From: a virus
IMG/VR virus record: IMGVR_UViG_3300035195_000288
Span: 1-27,216 of that record
Direction: 5' to 3' (one strand)
DNA length: 27,216 bases
Below are positions 9,180 through 16,050 of this stretch, one piece after another (within the stretch, counting starts at the first letter, position 1; each line of letters opens with the position of its first letter). The position numbers and the translations under genes are program-made. The notes under the pieces were generated by a model that saw only the letters and a program-made list of their open reading frames with translations, searched no databases and was not told the origin of the DNA.

Positions 9180-10187
9180 GTGGCTATGAATGAAAATTGG
9201 TACAACATAAATTCAAAAGCATCTAAAATAGTTGATGTTTATATTTTTGATGAGATAGGAATGGGTGGAGTAAATGCTCAAGGATTCATTGAAGAAATCA
9301 AATCTTTTAAGGACTCCCCAATGAATTTGCACATTAATTGTGTGGGTGGAGATGTATTTGATGGAATGGCTATCTATAATGTCATAAAGAAAAGAACTGC
9401 AAAAACTACAGTTTACATTGAAGGTATTGCTGCTAGTATGGGTAGTGTTATTGCTTTAGCTGCAGATAGTGTGGTTATGGCTGAGAACTCTTTATTTATG
9501 ATTCACAACGCTTGGGGTGGAGCAATGGGAGAAGCTAAAGAAATGAAAAAAACAGCAAATCTTTTAGATAAGATTAGTGGAGAGATTGCTGACATATATG
9601 TTAAAAAAACAAAACTACCTTACGACAAGGTAAAAGAAATGATGGATGAAGAAACTTGGTTAAATGCTGAAGAAGCACTAGAACTAGGATTTATTGATTC
9701 TATCTCGGATGCTATTAAAGTGGCAGCCAAATATGATGTTTCTAAGTTTAGAAACATAACAAACGAAGAAGTTAAAAATAAATTAAGTAATAATCTAAAA
9801 AGTAAAAAAATGACTGATGAGTTAAAAAATTGGTTTAATGGGAAAGTTGAGGATATTATCGCAAGAGTTAAAAGTGATGAGTCTAACGATTCTGTTGATT
9901 CAAAAAAAGTTGATGTTAGTATTTCTGATGAGGCTGAGATTTTAAATAAATTTTCAGATTTAGAAAGTAATGCTAATGAACTTAATGGGTCTATCGCTGA
10001 ATTGACAGGAGAAAAAGAAACTCTTACTCAAGAAGTAGAAAGACTTAACGCTTTATTAAGCAAAGCAAGTGCAAAGGGAACTGAAATTTCTACAGATGGC
10101 GACCCTGCAGTAGTATTAGAAAACAAAGTAGAAGGTAATGATACGAAATTCTGGAATGGAATTGTATCTAAAATGAATTTAAAATAA
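9180..10187 (+). CDS. ClpP-like head maturation protease with fused scaffold-like tail
   Basis: 335 aa from GTG; an ATG two codons on (9186) is an equally good or better start. Residues 15-185 follow the ClpP/S14 fold used by phage head proteases: the oxyanion segment CVGGDVFDGMAIYN, the nucleophile Ser86 in GIAASMGS, His109 in FMIHNAWGG and a likely Asp138. It would cleave the scaffold and capsid precursors in the procapsid. After residue 210 the composition becomes acidic and coiled (FSDLESNANELN, then EVERLNALLSK), as in scaffolding domains. The major capsid gene follows 18 nt later, the usual neighbour. Confidence 0.9.
   Translation: MAMNENWYNINSKASKIVDVYIFDEIGMGGVNAQGFIEEIKSFKDSPMNLHINCVGGDVFDGMAIYNVIKKRTAKTTVYIEGIAASMGSVIALAADSVVMAENSLFMIHNAWGGAMGEAKEMKKTANLLDKISGEIADIYVKKTKLPYDKVKEMMDEETWLNAEEALELGFIDSISDAIKVAAKYDVSKFRNITNEEVKNKLSNNLKSKKMTDELKNWFNGKVEDIIARVKSDESNDSVDSKKVDVSISDEAEILNKFSDLESNANELNGSIAELTGEKETLTQEVERLNALLSKASAKGTEISTDGDPAVVLENKVEGNDTKFWNGIVSKMNLK
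9810..10187 (+). CDS. Possible nested scaffold protein from an internal start
   Basis: An in-frame ATG (Met211 of the protease gene) would yield a separate 125-aa scaffold of the Nu3 kind, as in lambda C/Nu3. The 29 nt before it are almost only A and T with an A7 run ending at the ATG, closely matching the start context of other genes here. The product would be the acidic coiled-coil tail, ending near a Lys-rich stretch. Inferred from sequence; expression not demonstrated. Confidence 0.4.
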   Translation: MTDELKNWFNGKVEDIIARVKSDESNDSVDSKKVDVSISDEAEILNKFSDLESNANELNGSIAELTGEKETLTQEVERLNALLSKASAKGTEISTDGDPAVVLENKVEGNDTKFWNGIVSKMNLK

Positions 10188-10205
10188 AAATAAAAAAGTA
10201 AAATT

Positions 10206-11312
10206 ATGGCAGCAGCAGATATAGCACAAAATGGTTTAGGAGCAGCGTACAATGGTACTTATGCTTCTAAAATCTTATTGGAACCAATGTTCCATTCAGA
10301 TGATATAATGAGAAATTATACTATCTATCCAAATGTAAAGTACAAGCAAAATATTTTAATGGCACCATCTTTAAAGAGTATTACAGCTCTTAATTCAGGT
10401 TGTGTAGCAAATACTTGTGTTGGTACTCAATTTACAGTAACAAAAAAAACTATAACAGTTGAAAATGTTTCTGTAAAACAAACTCAATGTTGGGATGAGT
10501 TCAAATCAGAAGTAATTGTAGAGTCTTATAAGAATGGTATCAATATGCCTGACTTATCAGGAACTCAATTAGCTCAAGTTATTATTGACAGAGTTAGAAA
10601 TGGTATCTCTAACGATATGATTAGAAATATGTGGGCAGGAATGGCAACATTACCTGCAGTAGCAGACTGTACTTATCAGTCAATGGGAGCAGGTCTTTGG
10701 GACTTACTTGATGCAGATGCAAACTTTGCTAATGCAGGAGCATTACAAAGAGTAACAGGTGGTGGAGCAGCAGCAGACTACAATGTAGTTGGAGGAACAA
10801 TCGCTATTGTAGATGTTGCTTTATTATTAGACAAAGCTTTCGCTTCTGCACCTTCTGAATTACAGCAAGTAGAGGCATCAGCAAAAAGAATGTTTGTTAC
10901 ACCAAATGTTTATAACGCTTACTACGCTTCTTTAACTTTAGTTGCACAAGCAGGAGCAGTTGATTATGGACATTCTGAAGCACAAGCAGGAAAAACAAGA
11001 TTATTCTACAGAGGAATTGAAGTAGTTGCAATGTATGAGTGGGACACAGCTTTAACTGCAAGAACAGGAGCAGATTTACCGGGTATCTTTACAGTAGTTG
11101 ATTCAGCAGGAGCAGCTTTCCAAGCAACTAACGGAGTTATCTATACAGCTACATCTAACTTATTCATTGGTACAGATGTTACTGCACCTGAGAATGAATT
11201 AAAAATGTTCTATGACGAGGCTAGTGATAATATGCTTATTCGTTCTTACTTCACAATGGGCTTCCAATACGGATGGACTAACTTGATTTACGGAGTTTGT
11301 TTAACATCATAA
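10206..11312 (+). CDS. Major capsid protein
   Basis: 368 aa. It is placed directly after the protease with scaffold tail, its regular neighbour, and starts after an A-rich run (AAAAAGTAAAATT). Codon use is more biased than in neighbouring genes, with frequent GCA, GGA and AAC, as expected of the most abundant virion protein. The N-terminus (AADIAQNGLGAAYNGTYAS) is followed by mixed alpha/beta sequence and a C-terminal FYDEASDNMLIRSYFTMGFQYGW. Cys pairs occur near 66, 71 and 97. The HK97-type fold is expected; I infer the family from neighbourhood and length, not from a diagnostic motif. Confidence 0.78.
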   Translation: MAAADIAQNGLGAAYNGTYASKILLEPMFHSDDIMRNYTIYPNVKYKQNILMAPSLKSITALNSGCVANTCVGTQFTVTKKTITVENVSVKQTQCWDEFKSEVIVESYKNGINMPDLSGTQLAQVIIDRVRNGISNDMIRNMWAGMATLPAVADCTYQSMGAGLWDLLDADANFANAGALQRVTGGGAAADYNVVGGTIAIVDVALLLDKAFASAPSELQQVEASAKRMFVTPNVYNAYYASLTLVAQAGAVDYGHSEAQAGKTRLFYRGIEVVAMYEWDTALTARTGADLPGIFTVVDSAGAAFQATNGVIYTATSNLFIGTDVTAPENELKMFYDEASDNMLIRSYFTMGFQYGWTNLIYGVCLTS

Positions 11313-11336
11313 TTAATAACTTAAAAACAAAATAAA

Positions 11337-11915
11337 ATGGCAATAGATAGTGGAATTTTAGTAGACTGTGCAGATTTAAATGCAGTTGGTGGAGTTAGAC
11401 AAATTATACTTACAGATTTAGATAATGTAGCAACTGTACTTCCTACAGCTTACTCAGGAGGAGTTTTAACAGCTGTTACAACAACTGACCCTTGGGCTAG
11501 ATTTGAGAATAAGCAAGGGATGGCAGCTATGACAATAAATGGGACAAAAGAAAATGGAGCTACTAAGTACGAAGTGGGAGTTTCTTTTTATATTCCTAAT
11601 TGTAATGGTGCGCATTTATCAGCTTTAAAGGCATTGGAAAGTGCTTGTCCTGTAGCGATAGTAGAATTATTTAGTGGTACTAAATTTATCGTTGGATGGT
11701 CTTATGTATATCAAAATCAAGCAGAGGGTGCAACGCCTTGGATAAGAAGTCAGAATTATGCTAACTTAACTTCAATAGAAGGTGGTTCAGGTACGGCAAT
11801 AACTGATGAGAATGGAGTAACTGTTACATTAACTGCAACTCAATGGGAATTACCTCTTGAGTACACAGGAGCAATAACGACTGTTGCAGGAGATTTGACG
11901 GCTACAACAGCTTAG
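11337..11915 (+). CDS. Probable tail tube protein
   Basis: 192 aa, beta-rich, with no membrane segment. The middle segment (KYEVGVSFYIPNCNGAHL, then AIVELFSGTKFIVGWSYVY) resembles tube-type beta-sandwich proteins, where a VEL-x-tGxx-iiG strand is common. The C-terminus is Thr-rich (TGAITTVAGDLTATTA). It follows the capsid gene by 24 nt and precedes a strong terminator, so it ends a highly transcribed block, which suits an abundant structural protein. A head decoration protein is the main alternative. Confidence 0.5.
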   Translation: MAIDSGILVDCADLNAVGGVRQIILTDLDNVATVLPTAYSGGVLTAVTTTDPWARFENKQGMAAMTINGTKENGATKYEVGVSFYIPNCNGAHLSALKALESACPVAIVELFSGTKFIVGWSYVYQNQAEGATPWIRSQNYANLTSIEGGSGTAITDENGVTVTLTATQWELPLEYTGAITTVAGDLTATTA

Positions 11916-11921
11916 AAAATT

Positions 11922-11967
11922 AAGATATGCAGGGGGTTATAAACATCCCCTGCTAATATCTTTTTTT
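11922..11967 (+). terminator. Strong intrinsic terminator after the capsid/tube block
   Basis: AAGATAT + GCAGGGG (11922-11935) pairs with CCCCTGC (11947-11953) and ATATCTT (11956-11962) around an 11-nt loop, with a TA bulge, and is followed by seven T (11961-11967). The T tract touches the ATG of the next open frame at 11968. Confidence 0.85.
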
Positions 11968-12270
11968 ATGTGTAATTGTGGTTCTAATAAAAATGTGGTA
12001 GATTTGCCACATATAAATATATATACAAAGATGGCAGAATACAAAGCAAAAAAAGTTTACTTGAACGGAATGGCTAATTTTGGTGGTGGAAAAAATGATA
12101 TTTTTATAAATTTCAGCACAGCAACTCAAGAGGAGTTAGCTTGGGTTTATGAGGAAGCTAATAATGGTTCTCATTATGTAGAAAAAATAAACAAAAAATC
12201 ATCTAATGAAGAAAGCATCAACAAAGTCAGTAAAAAGTTCTCTAACAAGAAAGACTCAAAAGAAGAATAA
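11968..12270 (+). CDS. Small protein with MCNCG N-terminus, upstream of portal
   Basis: 100 aa from ATG 11968, which abuts the terminator T tract. A second in-frame ATG at 12031 gives 79 aa (MAEYKAKKVYLNGMANF), has an A-rich context, and lies just downstream of a promoter-like motif at 11975-12006. The longer form begins with the MCNCGSNK motif, a plausible metal or disulfide site. The body is mixed alpha/beta and the C-terminus is Lys/Ser-rich. The last 65 nt overlap the portal gene in another frame. Function unknown; a small head or connector accessory is possible. Confidence 0.5.
   Translation: MCNCGSNKNVVDLPHINIYTKMAEYKAKKVYLNGMANFGGGKNDIFINFSTATQEELAWVYEEANNGSHYVEKINKKSSNEESINKVSKKFSNKKDSKEE
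11975..12006 (+). promoter_or_regulatory. Possible Bacteroidota-type promoter before the portal block
   Basis: ATTG (11975-11978), 20-nt spacer, then TAGATTTG (11999-12006), a match to TAnnTTTG. It lies just after a terminator, so it could restart transcription for the portal genes. It also sits within the first codons of the longer frame beginning at 11968. The -33 half is imperfect, so confidence is limited. Confidence 0.4.
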
Positions 12271-13522
12271 TACTTTTGAATTTGGTGTTTTTGATTTATC
12301 AGTTCCACCGAGTATTACTGAGGTAAAAGACCTTAATAGTCTTAATAATGAATGGGTTCCTTTTGGGGACGATAACTTGTTTCCTCAGTATTTAGCAGAA
12401 TTAAAGAGAAAATCCTCTACACACAGAAGTGTATTGGCTCAAAAGACTGTATTTACAAGTGGAGCTAAATTTGTTTGTGAGAACGAATCATTAAGAGAAT
12501 TTATTGAAGATGTAAATGCTGATAAAGAATCTCTAAGAGATGTTTTTAAGAAATTAGCAGACGATTACTATACTTTTGGTAACGCTTATATGGAGTGTGT
12601 AATATATGATGGGGGTGTAAATCTTTACCATTTAGATGCTACGACAGTAAGAATGTCAAAAACCAAGAAAGAGGTTTATGTAAACCCTGATTGGTGTAAG
12701 TATTGGAATCAAGATAAAAAAATAAAAAGACTACCTATATACCCTAGAGTAGCACATAACAAGTTTGTAATTCACTTTAAGGATTACGAGCCTACATTTA
12801 ACTTTTACGGACTTCCTGACTATGTAGCAGCACTAGAGCATATCTGTGTTGATTACGAAATTGGAAAGTGGAATCACACTAAATTCTTAAACGGATTTCA
12901 GCCTTCAGCTATCGTTGAGATTAGTGGGGATATGGGAGAGGAAGAAGCTCAAAAGATGGTTCATGAAGCTCAAAAGAAGTTTGTAGGAGAAGGAAATAAT
13001 GGCAAGATATTATTTATTGTAAAGAATGGAGATACATCTCCTGCTAATGTTCAAGTCATTAAAGACGACCAAGAAGGAAGTTGGATTGATTTACAGCAAA
13101 TTACTGACCAAAACATTATAACTGCTAATAGGTGGCAACCCTCATTATCAGGGATTGTTAGTTCAGGTAAAATGAATAATTCAGGTAGTGAAATTAGGAT
13201 TGCTTATGACTTAGTAATGACTACAGTAATTAGAGATACTTCTGAGTTATTACTGAATGGTATAAGAACAGTTCTATATAACGAGTTGGGTTACGACCCT
13301 AAAGATTTAAAAATTCATTATGAGCCACCAATCTCATACGCAAATGATGTAGATATAAAACAAGTTCTTACTATAAACGAGCAAAGAGCTTTAATTGACG
13401 AGGACTTACCAATGCTAGAAGATGGAGATATGTTTGTTGCAGACAGAGAGGTAATAGTAGTGGAAAAAGATGAAGATGGAGATGGAGAGGTAGAAAGAAA
13501 AGAAATAACTGTAGAGCAATAA
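12206..13522 (+). CDS. Portal protein (HK97/PBSX-like)
   Basis: 438 aa; forms the ring at the head vertex through which DNA passes. Conserved portal features can be read in order: DDNLFPQYLAELKRKSSTHRS near 50, GNAYMECVIYDGG near 120 and a segment with PDYVAALEHICVDY near 205 that leads into the wing helices. Then come the EGSWIDLQQITDQNIITAN region near 295 and an SGKMNNSGSEIRIAYDL segment near 320. It has a Lys-rich N-terminus and an acidic C-terminus rich in EDGDGE. The start at 12206 overlaps the previous frame by 65 nt; no later Met fits until near residue 120, so this start is probably right. It follows the capsid gene, reverse of the usual order. Confidence 0.85.
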   Translation: MKKASTKSVKSSLTRKTQKKNNTFEFGVFDLSVPPSITEVKDLNSLNNEWVPFGDDNLFPQYLAELKRKSSTHRSVLAQKTVFTSGAKFVCENESLREFIEDVNADKESLRDVFKKLADDYYTFGNAYMECVIYDGGVNLYHLDATTVRMSKTKKEVYVNPDWCKYWNQDKKIKRLPIYPRVAHNKFVIHFKDYEPTFNFYGLPDYVAALEHICVDYEIGKWNHTKFLNGFQPSAIVEISGDMGEEEAQKMVHEAQKKFVGEGNNGKILFIVKNGDTSPANVQVIKDDQEGSWIDLQQITDQNIITANRWQPSLSGIVSSGKMNNSGSEIRIAYDLVMTTVIRDTSELLLNGIRTVLYNELGYDPKDLKIHYEPPISYANDVDIKQVLTINEQRALIDEDLPMLEDGDMFVADREVIVVEKDEDGDGEVERKEITVEQ

Positions 13523-13525
13523 GAT

Positions 13526-14128
13526 ATGGGTAATACTAAACAATACGCAACGCTAGTAACAGCAGGAGAGGTAATTGACAAAACTTTTACTAATAAAAAT
13601 ACTGACCCTGTATTAGTTTCAGAAAACACCATTGTATTATCTGAACTTGCACATATACGGCCTTTACTTGGAGAAAAGTTTTATGCAGAATTAAAGCTTC
13701 AACACGACACAGGAACACTTAGTACTGATAATCAAGCCTTTATGACTTACTACTTAGAAGATACTTTGTCTTGGTTTGTTAGATTTGAGGTTGTTAATGA
13801 TATTATGAGCAACATATCATCTAGTGGTGTAGTTAATAATATAGATGAGTTCTCAAGAATAATCAGCCAAGATACTTACAATACATTTAAACAAGACACA
13901 TACAGAAAGGCAGATATATTTGCTAATGATATGATGGATTTTTTGAATGGTACTGACCAAGCAGGATTATATCCTACATTTGCTAGTAATAAGCCGCGAA
14001 GTATGAGTGATACATATAAGAATCATGGAATGATATTCTACGATAGTATATACGGTTACAATGGTATTGATGGATGCTTTAGTTGTGGAAATCCTTATTT
14101 AAGAGGGGAATCAAATTGTAATTGTTAA
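13526..14128 (+). CDS. Head-tail connector / adaptor-like protein
   Basis: 200 aa, located 3 nt after the portal, where gp6-like adaptors are common. It contains a helical N-terminal half (LSELAHIRPLLGEKFYAELK) and a helix pair typical of adaptors (TYYLEDTLSWFVRFEVVN, later YRKADIFANDMMDFLN). The C-terminus carries a Cys cluster (CFSCGNPYLRGESNCNC) that may bind zinc or be disordered. The role is inferred from position and helical pattern. Confidence 0.5.
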   Translation: MGNTKQYATLVTAGEVIDKTFTNKNTDPVLVSENTIVLSELAHIRPLLGEKFYAELKLQHDTGTLSTDNQAFMTYYLEDTLSWFVRFEVVNDIMSNISSSGVVNNIDEFSRIISQDTYNTFKQDTYRKADIFANDMMDFLNGTDQAGLYPTFASNKPRSMSDTYKNHGMIFYDSIYGYNGIDGCFSCGNPYLRGESNCNC

Positions 14129-14139
14129 AATAAAATAAA

Positions 14140-14625
14140 ATGTCATCAAATCAACATAGAAATTTATTAGATGGAAACAGACATAACCCGTTGGGTTTTG
14201 AGTCTGCTGAGAACGATACTTATTTAGGGAAGAATAGTGGTATACAATATGGGGATAGGACAGGCTCTTTAATTTGGAGTAATGTTTTAGAAACATTTAT
14301 TTTGGGTGCTGAAGTTGTTAGGACAGGGGTTGCTGACTATATTAGGATTCCTTATAAATTTAGAATAACAGAGGTACGAGCTAGTCTATATACTGCAGGA
14401 GGAGTTCTCTCTATCAATATACTAGAAAATGGAACTAGTATATTATCAACTGAACTAACTATAGATTCAGGAGAAAAAACATCTACAACGGCAGCAACTC
14501 CTGTTGTAATTTCAGATTATGAGTTGTCAGATGATTCAGAGGTTACTATAGATGTAACAGGAACAGCAAAGGAGGTAGGTACTAAACTTAAAGTATACCT
14601 TATTGGGTATAGGATGACATCATAA
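14140..14625 (+). CDS. Beta-rich virion protein with fibre-like domain
   Basis: 161 aa. Residues about 60-160 (IPYKFRITEVRASLYTAGGV, then LSINILENGTSILSTELTI and VTIDVTGTAKEVGTKLKVYL) read as a compact jelly-roll module that recurs in surface proteins of many phages and in fibre tips. The N-terminus (LLDGNRHNPLGFESAENDTYLGK) looks like an attachment arm. Location next to connector genes suggests a head fibre or decoration. Family membership is from memory of the pattern only. Confidence 0.5.
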   Translation: MSSNQHRNLLDGNRHNPLGFESAENDTYLGKNSGIQYGDRTGSLIWSNVLETFILGAEVVRTGVADYIRIPYKFRITEVRASLYTAGGVLSINILENGTSILSTELTIDSGEKTSTTAATPVVISDYELSDDSEVTIDVTGTAKEVGTKLKVYLIGYRMTS

Positions 14626-14635
14626 AAAAAATAAA

Positions 14636-14794
14636 ATGAAATCAAGTATGAAAGATACAACTGAGGTGTTAATTGCTAATGGAGGGGTTATAGGGTTAAG
14701 TCTAAGTGAGTGTAATGAATTTTTACTTCTTATATCAACATCACTTGCTATATGTTTCACTATTTACAAATTTTTAAAATTAAAACAAAAATAA
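14636..14794 (+). CDS. 52-aa membrane protein, holin candidate
   Basis: Short gene with ATG at 14636 after an AATAAA run and TAA at 14792-14794, one base before the next start. The product begins MKSSMKDTTEVLIANGGV, has one hydrophobic helix at about residues 28-45 (EFLLLISTSLAICFTIYKF), and ends KLKQK. A single helix with a basic tail just ahead of a lysis gene suits a holin, but an accessory membrane protein is possible. Confidence 0.55.
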   Translation: MKSSMKDTTEVLIANGGVIGLSLSECNEFLLLISTSLAICFTIYKFLKLKQK

Positions 14795-14795
14795 T

Positions 14796-15329
14796 ATGGC
14801 TATTTCAACAACAACAACAATAAAACCAACTACATTATCAGTTAGCATAAATGAACAAGTTAGTGTAAATGGCGTTCAATATGGAAATAATACAATAAAG
14901 GGTGTAGATAACTGTGGGAAGGTAGACCAAAGGGTTATGGCTACTTACTCTGATGTTTATACTCCATTTTTTGGTTGGGTAACTAGAGATGGTAAGGGAA
15001 TAGGAACTCAGTCAGAGTTTGCATATCTAAGAATAACCAATACAGATTCTTTATTAGGTGTTACTATTTCTTTTAAGGATGGAACAGGAACATCTCGTTT
15101 TCTATATCTCCTTCCGGGTACTAGTTATGTTTTATTCAGTCCTGATTCAGCTATTGGTGGTGATGAAGAAGTACCTTCAGTATTAAGAAAAATAACTGAG
15201 GTTTCTGCAAAATGTGATAAACCTGCTGTACCTGTTAAGGACGAGGTTTATCAGGTTTATATTGAGTATTTAGCTGTTTTCAAGGGTGGTTATGACGCTA
15301 ATGATACATCTAATGCCACATCACAATAA
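14796..15329 (+). CDS. Hypothetical beta-rich structural protein
   Basis: 177 aa, Thr/Ser/Gly-rich, with no membrane helix and no enzyme motif. It opens with a run of six Thr (MAISTTTTIKPTT). The core includes DSLLGVTISFKDGTGTSRFLYLLPG, typical of a beta-sandwich. It starts 1 nt after the small membrane gene and ends 1 nt before the endolysin start. A virion or adhesion role is inferred from composition and context only. Confidence 0.5.
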   Translation: MAISTTTTIKPTTLSVSINEQVSVNGVQYGNNTIKGVDNCGKVDQRVMATYSDVYTPFFGWVTRDGKGIGTQSEFAYLRITNTDSLLGVTISFKDGTGTSRFLYLLPGTSYVLFSPDSAIGGDEEVPSVLRKITEVSAKCDKPAVPVKDEVYQVYIEYLAVFKGGYDANDTSNATSQ

Positions 15330-15330
15330 A

Positions 15331-15732
15331 ATGCGTAAATGGTATAACGACAGACTAAGAAATATGAATATAAAACACTTTAATTTATCTGAATTTGATA
15401 GCCCTGATGAGGTTGGTTCAGGAGATAATATGGATATTAGTTTTATTAGAAAATTAGATGAAGCTAGGGAAATAGCAGGTGTTCCATTTAAAGTAAATTC
15501 AGGATATAGGACTCCATTTCATAACACAAAGGTTGGTGGTGTAAAAAACTCATCTCACATGAACATACCATGTAATGCTTGCGACATACATGTTGGAAGT
15601 AGTTCGGAAAGATATAAAATAATAGAGGCCGCTATAAAAGTAGGCTTCAATCGTATTGGAATTGGTAAAAATTTCATACATTTGGACACAGATAAAAACA
15701 AAAGCCAAGAACTTGTTTGGCATTATTATTAA
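15331..15732 (+). CDS. M15-type D-Ala-D-Ala peptidase, endolysin candidate
   Basis: 133 aa from ATG 15331, which follows the previous stop after 1 nt and an AATAAA tract. An in-frame ATG at 15286 lies inside the previous gene and is unlikely; ATG 15364 is an alternative. Motifs of zinc DD-carboxypeptidases are present: VNSGYRTPFHN, then SSHMNIPCNACDIH with His76 and Asp85 (spaced a little wider than the usual SxHxxGxAxD), and FIHLDTD with His117. It would cut cell-wall peptide stems at lysis. Two small membrane proteins flank it, fitting a lysis cassette. The wider spacing is noted as unusual. Confidence 0.8.
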   Translation: MRKWYNDRLRNMNIKHFNLSEFDSPDEVGSGDNMDISFIRKLDEAREIAGVPFKVNSGYRTPFHNTKVGGVKNSSHMNIPCNACDIHVGSSSERYKIIEAAIKVGFNRIGIGKNFIHLDTDKNKSQELVWHYY

Positions 15733-15747
15733 TAAAAAAAAAGAAAA

Positions 15748-15930
15748 ATGAAAGATTGGTTAATTAAAGCAATGTTAAAAAGTAAAAAATTCTGGTATGC
15801 AATATCTGCAGTAGTAGTTCCTGCACTTGTAACTTATCTAGGAGTTGGCGAAGCAACAGCAACAGATTTATTTCATTCTATTCTAGTTTTAATTTTAGGA
15901 CAAGGAATAGCTGATTCATCAAAAAAATAG
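15748..15930 (+). CDS. 60-aa membrane protein, second holin candidate
   Basis: 60 aa with a basic N-terminus (MKDWLIKAMLKSKKFW) and two hydrophobic segments at about 16-30 and 38-53 (YAISAVVVPALVTYLG, then FHSILVLILGQGIA), ending SSKK. Two helices and charged termini are typical of small holins. It follows the endolysin by 15 nt and precedes the module terminator. Confidence is moderate because holins share few sequence marks. Confidence 0.65.
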   Translation: MKDWLIKAMLKSKKFWYAISAVVVPALVTYLGVGEATATDLFHSILVLILGQGIADSSKK

Positions 15931-15986
15931 TGTATGTTTGTAATCCTTCTTTGAGTGTTTTCATTGTTGGATAGTTAGTAGTTAAG

Positions 15987-16019
15987 AGTGAGAGGTTAAT
16001 AACTTCTCACTTTTTTTTT
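15987..16019 (+). terminator. Intrinsic terminator closing the virion/lysis module
   Basis: AGTGAGAGGTT (15987-15997) pairs with AACTTCTCACT (16001-16011), 11 bp with one G-U pair and a 3-nt loop, and runs directly into nine T ending at 16019. Confidence 0.85.
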
Positions 16020-16047
16020 GTATCAGTATTTTTTTTTAATAAATTTG
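16017..16047 (+). promoter_or_regulatory. Possible promoter for the phosphoesterase gene
   Basis: TTTG (16017-16020), exact 19-nt spacer, TAAATTTG (16040-16047). The match to the Bacteroidota form is perfect, but the -33 half overlaps the terminator T tract and the ATG is only 3 nt after the -7 box, so any transcript would be leaderless. In AT-rich DNA a chance match is possible. Confidence 0.35.
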
Positions 16048-16050
16048 AAG

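Noticed and set aside
9133-9180. Promoter before the head protease (TATTTTTG at 9173)
   Set aside because: No TTTG lies 17-23 nt upstream, and the -7 box would overlap the start codon.
15286-15330. Earlier ATG for the M15 peptidase
   Set aside because: It would overlap the previous gene by 44 nt and add a non-family sequence; ATG 15331 follows the previous stop directly.
16018-16050. TTG start for the phosphoesterase
   Set aside because: It lies in the terminator T tract and adds only hydrophobic residues encoded by T-runs.
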